The notes under the pieces are model-generated. The model was not told where the DNA came from and did no database searches. It was given only the letters and a program-made list of their open reading frames with translations. This document shows positions 1 through 7,343 of a DNA stretch of 12,427 nt, piece after piece; within the stretch, counting starts at the first letter, position 1, and each line of letters opens with the position of its first letter. Source of the DNA: DASUFH01 sp036274645. GTDB taxonomy: Bacteria; Acidobacteriota; Terriglobia; 20CM-2-55-15. The stretch covers positions 1 through 12,427 of the forward strand of contig DASUFH010000105.1 of the NCBI GenBank assembly GCA_036274645.1. The letters are read 5' to 3'. The translations under genes were made by a program, and so were the position numbers.

Positions 1-67
1 GCCTGGCCTGTCCCAGCACTTCCGGACCGATGCCATCACCGGGAAGAAACGCGATTTTCATTGTCAT
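1..67 (-). CDS. leuB: 3-isopropylmalate dehydrogenase, N-terminal fragment (runs off the left edge)
   Basis: Only about 22 codons lie in the window, reading MTMKIAFLPGDGIGPEVLGQA. The stretch KIAFLPGDGIGPEV is the classic N terminus of the isopropylmalate/isocitrate dehydrogenase family, and its place directly after leuA points to LeuB. LeuB oxidatively decarboxylates 3-isopropylmalate with NAD+ in leucine synthesis in the cytoplasm. The first ATG (67-65) overlaps the leuA stop as ATGA, which suggests translational coupling. A second in-frame ATG at 61-59 gives the more typical MKIAFLPGDG start; no strong Shine-Dalgarno decides between them. Isocitrate or tartrate dehydrogenase cannot be excluded from so short a piece, but the operon context argues for leuB. 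Confidence 0.85.
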   Translation of the reverse strand, partial: MTMKIAFLPGDGIGPEVLGQAR

Positions 68-1248
68 ACCGGGCCCGCCGCGGCAACCGAAGGCTTGTTC
101 TTGACGGCCTGGACGATCTCCCGCAGGTCAGAATCCTCGATCCTTTTCTTTTGATCGGCCAGAGTGGTCATCAACTCGTATGACGTTTCCAGCTGATCGT
201 GGCTCAACCGGTAACCGAGCGTACGGAGCCGGGCCGCCAGCGCGTGCCGTCCCGAGTGTTTGCCCAGCACGATCCGGTTCTCCGGCACGCCGACTGAATC
301 CGGCGTCATGATTTCGTAGGTGCTGGCGTTTTTCAGCATGCCATCCTGATGGATTCCCGCTTCATGCGCGAAAGCGTTGGCCCCGACGATGGCTTTGTTG
401 GCTTGTACCGGCATGGAAGTGAGTTCGGTGAGGAGGCGGCTGGAGGGATACAGTTCCTTCGGGTTTACCGTGGTACCGGTTCCGAAGAACTGCTGGCGTA
501 CGTTGAGCGCCATGACAATTTCTTCGAGAGCCGCGTTCCCCGCCCTCTCGCCAATACCGTTAATCGTGCATTCGACCTGGCGCGCCCCGTTCTGGATTCC
601 CGCCAGAGAGTTCGCCACGGCCAGACCGAGGTCGTCGTGGCAGTGGATGCTGATGGTCGCGCGATCGATGTTGCGGACGCGTTGTTTCAACGTGCGGATG
701 AGGATGCCGAAATCCTCGGGCGTGCAGTAGCCTACCGTATCCGGGATGTTGACCACCGACGCGCCGGCGTCAATGACGGCCTCGAGCACCTGGACCAGGT
801 AGTCCACATCGGTCCGCCCGGCGTCTTCGGCCGAGAACTCGACGTTGCCGCACAGGCTGCGGGCATATTCCACGCCGCGCACCGCCATCTCCAGGGCCTC
901 CGCGCGCGTCTTGTTGAATTTGTATTGAAGATGGATGTCGCTGGTCGCCAGAAACGTGTGGATGCGCGGACGGACCGCCGTTTCGAGCGCCTGAGCGCAT
1001 CGCTCGATGTCTTTGCGGACAGCGCGGGCCAATCCTGCAACCATCGCGTTTTTGACCTCGGAGCCGACGCGGCGCACCGCCTCGAAGTCCCCTTCGGACG
1101 CGATGGGAAAGCCCGCTTCGATGATGTCCACATTAAGACTTTCCAGCTGACGCGCCATCCTCAGCTTCTCCTCGATATTCATGCTGAATCCGGGGGCCTG
1201 CTCACCGTCCCGAAGCGTCGTGTCGAAAATGATGACTTTGTCGTCCAT
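64..1248 (-). CDS. leuA: 2-isopropylmalate synthase, short form without the C-terminal regulatory domain
   Basis: Condenses 2-ketoisovalerate with acetyl-CoA, the committed step of leucine synthesis (cytoplasmic). The 394-residue product has the full DRE-TIM metallolyase barrel: FDTTLRDGEQ at 8-17 (Asp14 is the expected metal ligand), HCHDDLG at 202-208 (His202 and His204 ligands) and GIGERAGNAALEE at 231-243 (Asn238). The subdomain motif HEAGIHQDGMLKN follows at 295-307. Bacterial LeuA is usually about 500-520 residues with a leucine-binding domain after the linker. Here the protein stops about 20 residues after the linker-like DSDLREIVQAV (371-381), so that domain is absent. The stop overlaps the leuB start, so this is a natural gene end. 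A good ribosome site (GGAGAGG, 4 bases before ATG 1248) supports the start. The 140-base gap from ilvB holds a small TCCGGA-AGCG-TCCGGA hairpin (about 1308-1328). A homocitrate or citramalate synthase is possible but less likely beside leuB. Confidence 0.9.
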   Translation of the reverse strand: MDDKVIIFDTTLRDGEQAPGFSMNIEEKLRMARQLESLNVDIIEAGFPIASEGDFEAVRRVGSEVKNAMVAGLARAVRKDIERCAQALETAVRPRIHTFLATSDIHLQYKFNKTRAEALEMAVRGVEYARSLCGNVEFSAEDAGRTDVDYLVQVLEAVIDAGASVVNIPDTVGYCTPEDFGILIRTLKQRVRNIDRATISIHCHDDLGLAVANSLAGIQNGARQVECTINGIGERAGNAALEEIVMALNVRQQFFGTGTTVNPKELYPSSRLLTELTSMPVQANKAIVGANAFAHEAGIHQDGMLKNASTYEIMTPDSVGVPENRIVLGKHSGRHALAARLRTLGYRLSHDQLETSYELMTTLADQKKRIEDSDLREIVQAVKNKPSVAAAGPV

Positions 1249-1388
1249 AGTGCCTCTCCGACGAACGTGTGGAAACCTCCCGCGTCACGGAACGAGATTG
1301 CGCGAACGGATCCGGACGCTTCCGGACCCCGACGCGTCATCCTCTGCCGTTACGAGGGAGAGGTCAGACTGCTACTGGGTCATTAGGG

Positions 1389-3191
1389 TCAAAACAAATC
1401 CGGCTTATCCGTCGAGCCCACGCCGGCTTCCACGGACTGCCGGGCCGGGATGAACTCTCCGGTAATCATTTCCTTGTAGCCGGCGCCGGGTCCCACCATC
1501 GGGTACACACTGGCGTCCTGGTCCACCACAACTTCCAGAAACGCCGGCCCCGGAAACTCGACGAAGGCCCGCAACGCGCCGGCCAGCTCCGACTTTTCTG
1601 AAACGCGCCGGGCGAAGTCGAAGCCGTCGGCTTCCGCCGCCTTGATGAAATCTTTTTTGTGCAGCGACTTGTCGGTGCCGCAAAAACGCTCGGCAAAGTA
1701 GATGCGCTGCCACTGGCGAACCATGCCGTCGCCATTGTTGTTGAGCACCAGCACTTTGACGGGAAGCCCGTAGGTCGTCACGGTTTCCAGTTCGCCGAAG
1801 TTCATGCGGATGCTGCCATCGCCATCCACATTGATCACGAGCCTGTCCGGACACGCCAGCTGCGCTCCGATGGCGGCCGGAAGCCCGAAGCCCATCGTTC
1901 CCATGGATCCGGAAGTCAGCCATGTGCGGGGATGCCGGAACGACAGGTACTGCGCGGCCCACATCTGGTGCTGCCCCACGCCTGACGTGACGATGGCCTC
2001 GCCATTGACGATGGCGTCGAGCTGCTCCAGGGCGTCCTGCGGCTGAATCGCTTCGGCCTGGCGGTCGAAGTTATGCGCGTGCTGCTTTTTGAGCCGCGCC
2101 ACCGCGTTCCGCCACGCGGAAAAATCCTTCTTGAACGAGGCGCCGGCTTCGCGCAGATCCGCCAGAGCCGTGGTGGCGTCGCCGGTATGGGACCAGGCCG
2201 CCGTCTTGACCTTGCCGTGTTCGGCCGGGTCGATATCGATGTGCGCGATAAACCGCGCCTGCGGCGCGAACTCCCGCGGCTTTCCCGCGACCCGATCATC
2301 GAATCGGGCCGCGACCGCCAGCAGGAAGTCGCAGTCTTCGACCGCGTAGTTGGCGTAGGCCGCGCCATGCATGCCGAGCATATGCAGCGAAAGGGGACTT
2401 CGCGTATCCACTGCGCCGATGCCCATCAGCGTGGTCACCACCGGAATGCCGAACCGCTCGGCGAACCCGCGCAACTCTTCCGCCGCGCCCGAGTGCATGA
2501 CGCCACCGCCCGCGTAGATCAGCGGCCGCTCGCTCTGCCCGAGGGCGGCAAAAAACGCCGCGGCATTGTCCGGCGCCACGCGCGCGTTGCGGATGTCGCG
2601 AACGCGCCGGCCGTAACCGGTCAGCTTCAGCTGCCCCTCTCCCTTGTATGGGCCGATCCAGTTCTGAATATCTTTGGGAACGTCGACGACCACCGGACCG
2701 GGCCGGCCCGAACGCGCGATCTCAAAAGCGGCGCGCACCGTTTCTTCAAGTTCTTCCGGATCCGTCACCAGAAACGCGTGCTTGGCGCACACGCTCATCA
2801 GGTTGAAGATCGGCGCCTCCTGAAAGGCGTCCGATCCCAGCGCCGCGCGCGGCACCTGCCCGGTAATGAGGACCACCGGAATCGAGTCGGCCGTGCAGTC
2901 GCGGATCGGCGTGACGGAGTTCGTCGCCCCGGGGCCTGACGTCACCATGAACACGCCGACCTTGCCGCTGGCGCGCGCATATCCCGCCGCCATGAACCCG
3001 GCGCCCTGCTCGCTGGCCGGAACGACCAGCTGGATCTGCTGACCGCCTTCCACGCGGCAGCGCTCGTTGTGTCGGAAAACCGAATCGTAGGTCGGCAGAA
3101 TGGCGCCGCCCGAATAACCAAAAATGGTATCGACGCCTTCATCGGCGAGGACCTGGACAATGATGTCCCCGCCGGACATCGTACGGCTCAT
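1389..3191 (-). CDS. ilvB: Acetolactate (acetohydroxyacid) synthase, catalytic large subunit, divergent subtype
   Basis: ThDP- and Mg-dependent condensation of two pyruvates, or pyruvate plus 2-ketobutyrate, in valine, leucine and isoleucine synthesis. At 600 residues it is normal length. N-terminal ThDP pyrimidine domain: FGYSGGAILPTYD (24-36), catalytic Glu61 in SEQGAGFMAAGYARA, then TSGPGATN (84-91). The central domain contains RFDDRVAGK (296-304). The C-terminal domain has VGQHQMWAAQ (405-414), GTMGFGLPAAIGAQ (431-444) and the cofactor motif GDGS (457-460) through NNN (484-486), then GMVRQWQ (489-495). Several usual signatures are altered: YPGG is YSGG, RHEQ is ASEQ, and the SGGLG before TMGFGLP is SGSMG. 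The whole still looks like one intact family member. The start overlaps the ilvC stop by one base (TAATG), with GGGAG a few bases upstream; Met5 is an alternative start. Its regulatory subunit gene, ilvN, lies two genes upstream. Other ThDP enzymes such as glyoxylate carboligase are less likely given the operon. Confidence 0.93.
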   Translation of the reverse strand: MSRTMSGGDIIVQVLADEGVDTIFGYSGGAILPTYDSVFRHNERCRVEGGQQIQLVVPASEQGAGFMAAGYARASGKVGVFMVTSGPGATNSVTPIRDCTADSIPVVLITGQVPRAALGSDAFQEAPIFNLMSVCAKHAFLVTDPEELEETVRAAFEIARSGRPGPVVVDVPKDIQNWIGPYKGEGQLKLTGYGRRVRDIRNARVAPDNAAAFFAALGQSERPLIYAGGGVMHSGAAEELRGFAERFGIPVVTTLMGIGAVDTRSPLSLHMLGMHGAAYANYAVEDCDFLLAVAARFDDRVAGKPREFAPQARFIAHIDIDPAEHGKVKTAAWSHTGDATTALADLREAGASFKKDFSAWRNAVARLKKQHAHNFDRQAEAIQPQDALEQLDAIVNGEAIVTSGVGQHQMWAAQYLSFRHPRTWLTSGSMGTMGFGLPAAIGAQLACPDRLVINVDGDGSIRMNFGELETVTTYGLPVKVLVLNNNGDGMVRQWQRIYFAERFCGTDKSLHKKDFIKAAEADGFDFARRVSEKSELAGALRAFVEFPGPAFLEVVVDQDASVYPMVGPGAGYKEMITGEFIPARQSVEAGVGSTDKPDLF

Positions 3192-4210
3192 TACCGCACT
3201 CCCGCCAGCTTTCGCGACGCCGGCTTCAGGAACGACATCATTTCCCGCAACTTCTCGCCCACCGCTTCAATCGGATGCTCCGCTTCCTTCTTCCGCATGG
3301 CGTTGAAGTTCGGCCGGCCGTTTTCGTTTTCGGCAATCCACTCCCGGGCAAACTGCCCGCTCTGGATTTCGCTGAGAATCTGCTTCATGGTGGCGCGCGT
3401 CTTCTCATCGATGATCCGGGGACCGCGCGAATAATCGCCGTACTCCGCCGTGTCGCTGATGGAATAGCGCATGTACTTCAGGCCGCCCGTATAGAAGAGG
3501 TCGACGATGAGCTTCAGCTCGTGCAGACATTCGAAGTAGGCGATCTCCGGCTGGTAGCCGGCTTCGACCAGCGTTTCAAAAGCGGTCTTGACCAGCGCCG
3601 ACACTCCACCGCACAGAACGGTCTGTTCGCCGAACAGATCGCTTTCCGCTTCTTCCTTGAATGTCGTCTCGATCACGCCGGCCTTGAGGCAGCCCAGAGC
3701 CAGCGCATACGCCAGCGCGTTCTGGCGCGCCATTCCCGTCGCATCCTGGTGCACGGCCAGCAATCCGGGAACTCCCATACCTTCGGTGAACAGCTCCCGC
3801 ACCCGGTGTCCCGGCGCCTTCGGCGCAACCATCGACACATCGATGGTCGGTGGAGGCTGAATCTGCCCGAACGTGATATTGAAACCATGGGCGAACATCA
3901 GGGTCTGGCCGGGACGCAGGTTCGGCAGGATGGACTCCTTGTAGACCTTGCCCTGGCGTTCGTCGGGGATGAGCATCATGAAAAAGTCCGACGTCTTGAC
4001 CGCATCCTCCACCGACATGACCTGCAGGTCTTCCGCCTTGGCCTTTTCGGCCGACGGGCTGCCCGGGTAGCAGGCGACGACCACCGCGACGCCGCTATCC
4101 CGCAAGTTCAACGCATGCGCGTGGCCCTGGCTGCCATAGCCAATGATCGCCACCTGCTTGCCACGCAACAGGGATTTGTCAGCGTGTGATTCGTAATACA
4201 CGGTCGCCAT
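3191..4210 (-). CDS. ilvC: Ketol-acid reductoisomerase, class I
   Basis: Isomerises and reduces acetolactate or acetohydroxybutyrate to the dihydroxy acid, the second common step of valine/isoleucine synthesis. At 339 residues it matches class I enzymes. The Rossmann domain carries GYGSQGHAHALNL (24-36). Catalytic His108 is in MFAHGFN (105-111), and KAPGHRVRELF is at 131-141. The knotted C-terminal domain holds the metal ligands Asp191 and Glu195 (ESDLFGEQ) plus Glu227 and Glu231 (ECLHE). The cofactor-selecting loop reads CYPGSPS (47-53): both serines that commonly contact the NADPH 2'-phosphate are present, but the common Arg just before the Pro/Glu-Gly is Tyr48. The start at 4210 has a strong ribosome site (GGAGG, 9 bases before the ATG) lying inside the end of ilvN, giving a 32-base gene overlap. 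The stop shares a base with the ilvB start. Confidence 0.96.
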   Translation of the reverse strand: MATVYYESHADKSLLRGKQVAIIGYGSQGHAHALNLRDSGVAVVVACYPGSPSAEKAKAEDLQVMSVEDAVKTSDFFMMLIPDERQGKVYKESILPNLRPGQTLMFAHGFNITFGQIQPPPTIDVSMVAPKAPGHRVRELFTEGMGVPGLLAVHQDATGMARQNALAYALALGCLKAGVIETTFKEEAESDLFGEQTVLCGGVSALVKTAFETLVEAGYQPEIAYFECLHELKLIVDLFYTGGLKYMRYSISDTAEYGDYSRGPRIIDEKTRATMKQILSEIQSGQFAREWIAENENGRPNFNAMRKKEAEHPIEAVGEKLREMMSFLKPASRKLAGVR

Positions 4211-4505
4211 CGATATATCCTCCAGTGTTCATATTGCCTATGATTTCGTTTTGGGGGTCCTGTTCCACTTCGACGTCGACGACGTCGACAATTTTCATCA
4301 GCTGCTTGCACAGCAGCTCGCACTGCCGCGCGTCGCATCGCGTGGCAATCGTCATTTGACTCAGCTCTTCGCCCTGATCGGGAGTGACATGGAGACTATG
4401 TATGTTGTACGCCCGCGTGGTAAAGACGCCGACTATCTTCAAAAGAGCCCCATGCCGGTTCTCCACCAGAATACGCAGCGTCCGGATAGGATGAGTTGAA
4501 TTCAT
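4179..4505 (-). CDS. ilvN: Acetolactate synthase small (regulatory) subunit, short ACT-domain form
   Basis: ACT-domain protein that binds the acetohydroxyacid synthase large subunit and confers activity and valine feedback in this family. The ACT domain spans about residues 8-83. TLRILVENRHGALLKIVGVF (9-28) carries the Glu-Asn-x-x-Gly-Ala pattern of IlvN/IlvH, followed by RAYNIHSLHV (31-40), LSQMTIAT (48-55) and QLMKIVDVVDVEV (68-80). At 108 residues it resembles the short E. coli IlvN and lacks the second domain of the roughly 160-residue IlvH type. A strong ribosome site (GGAGGGG, 3 bases before the ATG) fixes the start. It is the first gene of the operon, overlapping ilvC by 32 bases, whereas its catalytic partner ilvB is third. 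No branched-chain-rich leader peptide or T-box was recognised upstream. Confidence 0.92.
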   Translation of the reverse strand: MNSTHPIRTLRILVENRHGALLKIVGVFTTRAYNIHSLHVTPDQGEELSQMTIATRCDARQCELLCKQLMKIVDVVDVEVEQDPQNEIIGNMNTGGYIDGDRVLRITR

Positions 4506-4763
4506 CGCCCCTCCACATGGCAGAAAAGAAAACGTCCACGATCGGCGCGTCTCCAGAACGCGGAACCGCCGTCCGGAAATTCATCCGAAGACACAACCGG
4601 TCTTCCGTATGCCGATGGACGCATAATGGGTCATAAACGTAGCAGGCCCCGCGCCCCCTGCCTAATCAATCCTTTTGATACCAGCATCAGCCGCCACCCT
4701 GCAGACACACGATCACGCTTATATTTGTGGGTTTTCCGGTTCGCTATGGTAAGTTACCGCCCT
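4506..4763. other. Divergent intergenic region between ilvN and the radical SAM gene
   Basis: This 258-base stretch must hold promoters for both the leftward ilv-leu operon and the rightward radical SAM gene. The only clear signal is the ilvN ribosome site at its left end. An AT-rich patch at about 4717-4726 (TTATATTT) could be a -10 region for the rightward gene, but no well-spaced -35 box was found. On the minus strand ATTATGC near 4620-4626 is a weak -10 candidate. No attenuator hairpin with a T run, T-box or operator palindrome could be supported. Confidence 0.35.
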
Positions 4764-5768
4764 ATGACCCGGCTCAATAAGGTCAAGGTACGCTGGCGCG
4801 AACTCCGGATGATCGCGCTGGGCCTGATGTCGACACGCCATGCGCTGCTGGCGCATATCATCCCGACCCGGCGCTGCAACCTATCCTGCGGCTACTGCAA
4901 CGAATACGACGACTTTTCCCCTCCGATCCCGACCGATACGATGCTGGACCGGATCGACCAGCTGGCGCGGCTGGGCACGGCCATTGTCACGATCAGCGGA
5001 GGCGAACCCCTGGTACATCCGGACATTGACAGGATCATTTCGCGCATCCGGCATCACGGCATGATCGCCGGGATGATTACGAATGGATACCTTCTTACGC
5101 CGAAGAAGATCGCGGAGTTGAACGAAGCCGGACTGGAGCATCTGCAGATCAGCATCGACAACATCGAACCGGACGACGTATCGATGAAGAGCCTGAAGGT
5201 CCTGGACAGGAAGCTGCAGTTCCTGGCGGAAGGGGCGGAGTTCGTCGTCAACATCAACTCCGTCATCGGCGGGGGCATTCGCAATCCGGAAGACGCGGAA
5301 ACGATCACCCGGCGCGCCGTGGAACTGGGCTTTTCCTGCTCGCTCGGGATCATTCACGATGGCACAGGCGCCGTCAAACCGCTGACACCGCGCGAGGAAG
5401 TCGTCTACCGCAAGGTGAACGCATACGGCAAGTGGGGCTACGCGCGGTTGAACTGGTTCCAGGAGAACCTGGCCAAAGGCAAAACCAACAACTGGAAATG
5501 CCGGGCCGGCGCCCGCTACCTCTATATATGTGAGGACGGACTGGTTCACTACTGCTCCCAGCAGCGTGGACGCCCGGGCATTCCCCTGGAGAAATACACG
5601 TTCGCCGATATGGAACGAGAGTATTTTACGCGCAAGGAGTGCGCGCCGGCGTGTACGGTCGGCTGCGTGCAACGGGTTTCGATGATTGACCACTGGCGCG
5701 ACCGGCAGAGTGAGCCCGACAACGGTCATCCCGCCGCGCGAACGCCCCAGACGCACGGCGTCGGCTAA
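4764..5768 (+). CDS. Radical SAM protein with SPASM-like Cys-rich C terminus, function unknown
   Basis: Taken as 334 residues from ATG 4764. CNLSCGYC (38-45) is the canonical CX3CX2C [4Fe-4S] motif, GGEPL (79-83) the SAM-contacting GGE motif and MITNGYLL (104-111) the following strand. A second Cys cluster sits at the C terminus: Cys246, Cys256, Cys264 (C-x12-G-x4-C, as in SPASM/twitch domains) and Cys293, Cys297, Cys301. It probably binds at least one auxiliary Fe-S cluster. Such proteins often modify peptides or act on small molecules. No precursor peptide gene was recognised nearby, so the substrate is unknown. The frame is open back to an ATG at 4626, but that extension is Arg/Pro-rich and crosses AT-rich, promoter-like DNA. 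ATG 4746 is another option, and no start has a strong ribosome site. A DUF418 membrane protein follows after 14 bases, probably in one operon. Confidence 0.85.
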   Translation: MTRLNKVKVRWRELRMIALGLMSTRHALLAHIIPTRRCNLSCGYCNEYDDFSPPIPTDTMLDRIDQLARLGTAIVTISGGEPLVHPDIDRIISRIRHHGMIAGMITNGYLLTPKKIAELNEAGLEHLQISIDNIEPDDVSMKSLKVLDRKLQFLAEGAEFVVNINSVIGGGIRNPEDAETITRRAVELGFSCSLGIIHDGTGAVKPLTPREEVVYRKVNAYGKWGYARLNWFQENLAKGKTNNWKCRAGARYLYICEDGLVHYCSQQRGRPGIPLEKYTFADMEREYFTRKECAPACTVGCVQRVSMIDHWRDRQSEPDNGHPAARTPQTHGVG

Positions 5769-5782
5769 ACGCCTCCAATCCC

Positions 5783-7096
5783 ATGACATCGCCAGCCGCA
5801 GCGGCCGGATACGCTCCGGCGAGTCCTGCGGCGGCGCGGCCGCCACGCCTGGACTCGCTGGACCTGCTGCGCGGCATCGCCATTCTTGGCATCTTCCTGA
5901 TGAACTCCCAGGCGATGTCGATGCCGACGATGGCGTATTTCAACCCGATTGCCTACGATCCGGCCCGCTATTCGGACCCCAACTATGCCGGCCTTTCGCC
6001 GCTGAACTATGCGGTCTGGATTGTGACGCACATCGTGGCCGACCTGAAGTTCATCACCATCTTCTCGGCGCTCTTTGGCGCGGGAATCCTGCTCCAGGGC
6101 GAACGTCTGGCCGCGCGCGGCGCGCCGGCTACGGCGGTCCATTACATGCGGATGCTCGTGCTGCTGGTTTTTGGCGTGGCCCACGCGCACCTGTTCTGGT
6201 ACGGCGATGTCCTGGCCAACTACGCAATCTGCGGCATGCTGCTGTTCCCTTTCAGGCGTCTGCGCCCCACGGCGCTCGCGCTGGCCGGGGTGGCGCTCAT
6301 TTCTGTGGCGACCCTGTACAACTACGTCGACAACAACAACATCGAGATCCGCGCAGCGCGCTGGCTCCATGACGGATCCACGCGGCTGACCGCAGGCGCC
6401 ACCGGCGTGGATTTCGAATACGAGGCGTATTCGGGCGGCTGGAAGGAGGCGGCGCGTACACGGTCCTGGGTGGCGCTCGACAACGAAACGTTCAGCTTCC
6501 TCAACTGGGCCCTCTGGCGTTGCGGGGGCGCCATGCTGGTCGGGATGGCGTTGCTGGGGTACGGCTTCTTCCACGGCGCGTGGCCACGACCGGCTTATCT
6601 CGCCCTGGCGGCGCTGGCAATTCCTTCCGGTTGGATCATGACCGGCATGGGAGTCCTCTATAACGACGCCCACGGATGGTTCGACGGAGGCTATCCGGAT
6701 TTCTTCGGGATGCAGTTCAACTACTGGGGCTCGTTCGTCTCGGGCATGGGATACCTGGCGCTGGGAACGCTGGTCGCCGCGCGCATCGCCGACAATAACT
6801 CTGCGCTGCTGACCCGCGTCGCGCGGCCCATCCGCGCGGTCGGGCGCGCGGCGCTCTCCAACTACATTCTTCAGAGCGTCATCGGGACCACCATCTTTTA
6901 TGGATACGGCCTCGGCTACTTCGGCTGGGTCAGCCGCGCGGGTCTCATTCCGATCGTCCTGGCGACATGGGCCTTTCAGTTGACGGTCTCCGCGTTGTGG
7001 CTGCGCCGATTCAAGCAGGGTCCGCTCGAATGGCTGTGGCATCGCATGGTCTATGGCGTCCTCGGCCGGTCGCGCGACTCGGCGGCCCCGGCATGA
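5783..7096 (+). CDS. DUF418 (YeiB-like) multispanning membrane protein
   Basis: A 437-residue inner-membrane protein of unknown function. After an Ala/Pro-rich N-terminal tail (1-22) comes LDLLRGIAILGIFLMN (26-41), the typical first segment of the family. Further hydrophobic segments lie at about 75-104 (with LKFITIFSALFGAGIL, also typical), 121-140, 142-157, 163-180, 240-263, 268-290, 315-333, 355-380 and 384-407. AVGRAALSNYILQS (352-365) and GPLEWLW (413-419) near the C terminus are family hallmarks. A hydrophilic loop of about 60 residues (181-239) faces one side of the membrane. Some relatives sit with transport or acyltransfer genes, but nothing here fixes the role. Proximity to the radical SAM gene (14-base gap, same strand) suggests co-transcription. 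The ATG has no obvious Shine-Dalgarno. REP-like DNA begins about 40 bases after the stop. Confidence 0.88.
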   Translation: MTSPAAAAGYAPASPAAARPPRLDSLDLLRGIAILGIFLMNSQAMSMPTMAYFNPIAYDPARYSDPNYAGLSPLNYAVWIVTHIVADLKFITIFSALFGAGILLQGERLAARGAPATAVHYMRMLVLLVFGVAHAHLFWYGDVLANYAICGMLLFPFRRLRPTALALAGVALISVATLYNYVDNNNIEIRAARWLHDGSTRLTAGATGVDFEYEAYSGGWKEAARTRSWVALDNETFSFLNWALWRCGGAMLVGMALLGYGFFHGAWPRPAYLALAALAIPSGWIMTGMGVLYNDAHGWFDGGYPDFFGMQFNYWGSFVSGMGYLALGTLVAARIADNNSALLTRVARPIRAVGRAALSNYILQSVIGTTIFYGYGLGYFGWVSRAGLIPIVLATWAFQLTVSALWLRRFKQGPLEWLWHRMVYGVLGRSRDSAAPA

Positions 7097-7138
7097 GCGG
7101 GGCGGCTTCAAGACCATGACGTTTTGAGTTCCCGTCTG

Positions 7139-7237
7139 CTTGTAGGGGCGGTCTATGACCGCCCGGTGTTTCGGAGTCAATCCCTGTGAACCAAGGGGTC
7201 CACGCCGGAACGTCGGGTCATCGACCGCCCCTGCAAG
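7139..7237. repeat. REP/BIME-like inverted repeat, copy A
   Basis: A 99-base imperfect palindrome. The left arm (7139-7160) and the reverse complement of the right end (7216-7237) agree at 20 of 22 bases. The left half begins GTAG followed by a perfect small hairpin, GGGCGGTC-TAT-GACCGCCC. The right half repeats this in inverted orientation as GCAG-GGGCGGTCGATGACC. A GTAG tetranucleotide next to a short hairpin, with two units facing each other, is the layout of REP/BIME elements mobilised by TnpA-REP (RAYT) transposases. The first 34 bases (7141-7174) recur at 11312-11345 with one difference. No transposase is present in the window. Confidence 0.8.
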
Positions 7238-7343
7238 GAGACCGGGGCTCAAATGCTTCCGTTGTGCAAAGCCCCGAGGAGGGTGATCTGCGCCCTATCG
7301 ATCCATCGAATCCGCAGAATCGGGAATCCGCCCAGCGATCCGT

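Noticed and set aside
349..1386. 345-codon plus-strand open frame across leuA
   Set aside because: It is antisense to leuA, which has all its catalytic motifs. The product shows no family resemblance.
4626..4763. N-terminal extension of the radical SAM protein (46 codons)
   Set aside because: The extension is Arg/Pro-rich with no conserved look and runs through AT-rich, promoter-like DNA. A later start at 4764 gives a normal radical SAM N terminus. It is not fully excluded.
5765..7252. 495-codon open frame on the minus strand, longer than the DUF418 gene it overlaps
   Set aside because: Its product is low-complexity, rich in Arg, His, Asp and Gln, with no recognisable motif. It is fully antisense to a protein with clear family signatures. 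Long antisense frames are expected in GC-rich DNA.
7243..7276. Possible terminator hairpin after the DUF418 gene
   Set aside because: The stem is 7 base pairs with a 20-base loop and is not followed by a T run, so it is not a standard intrinsic terminator.
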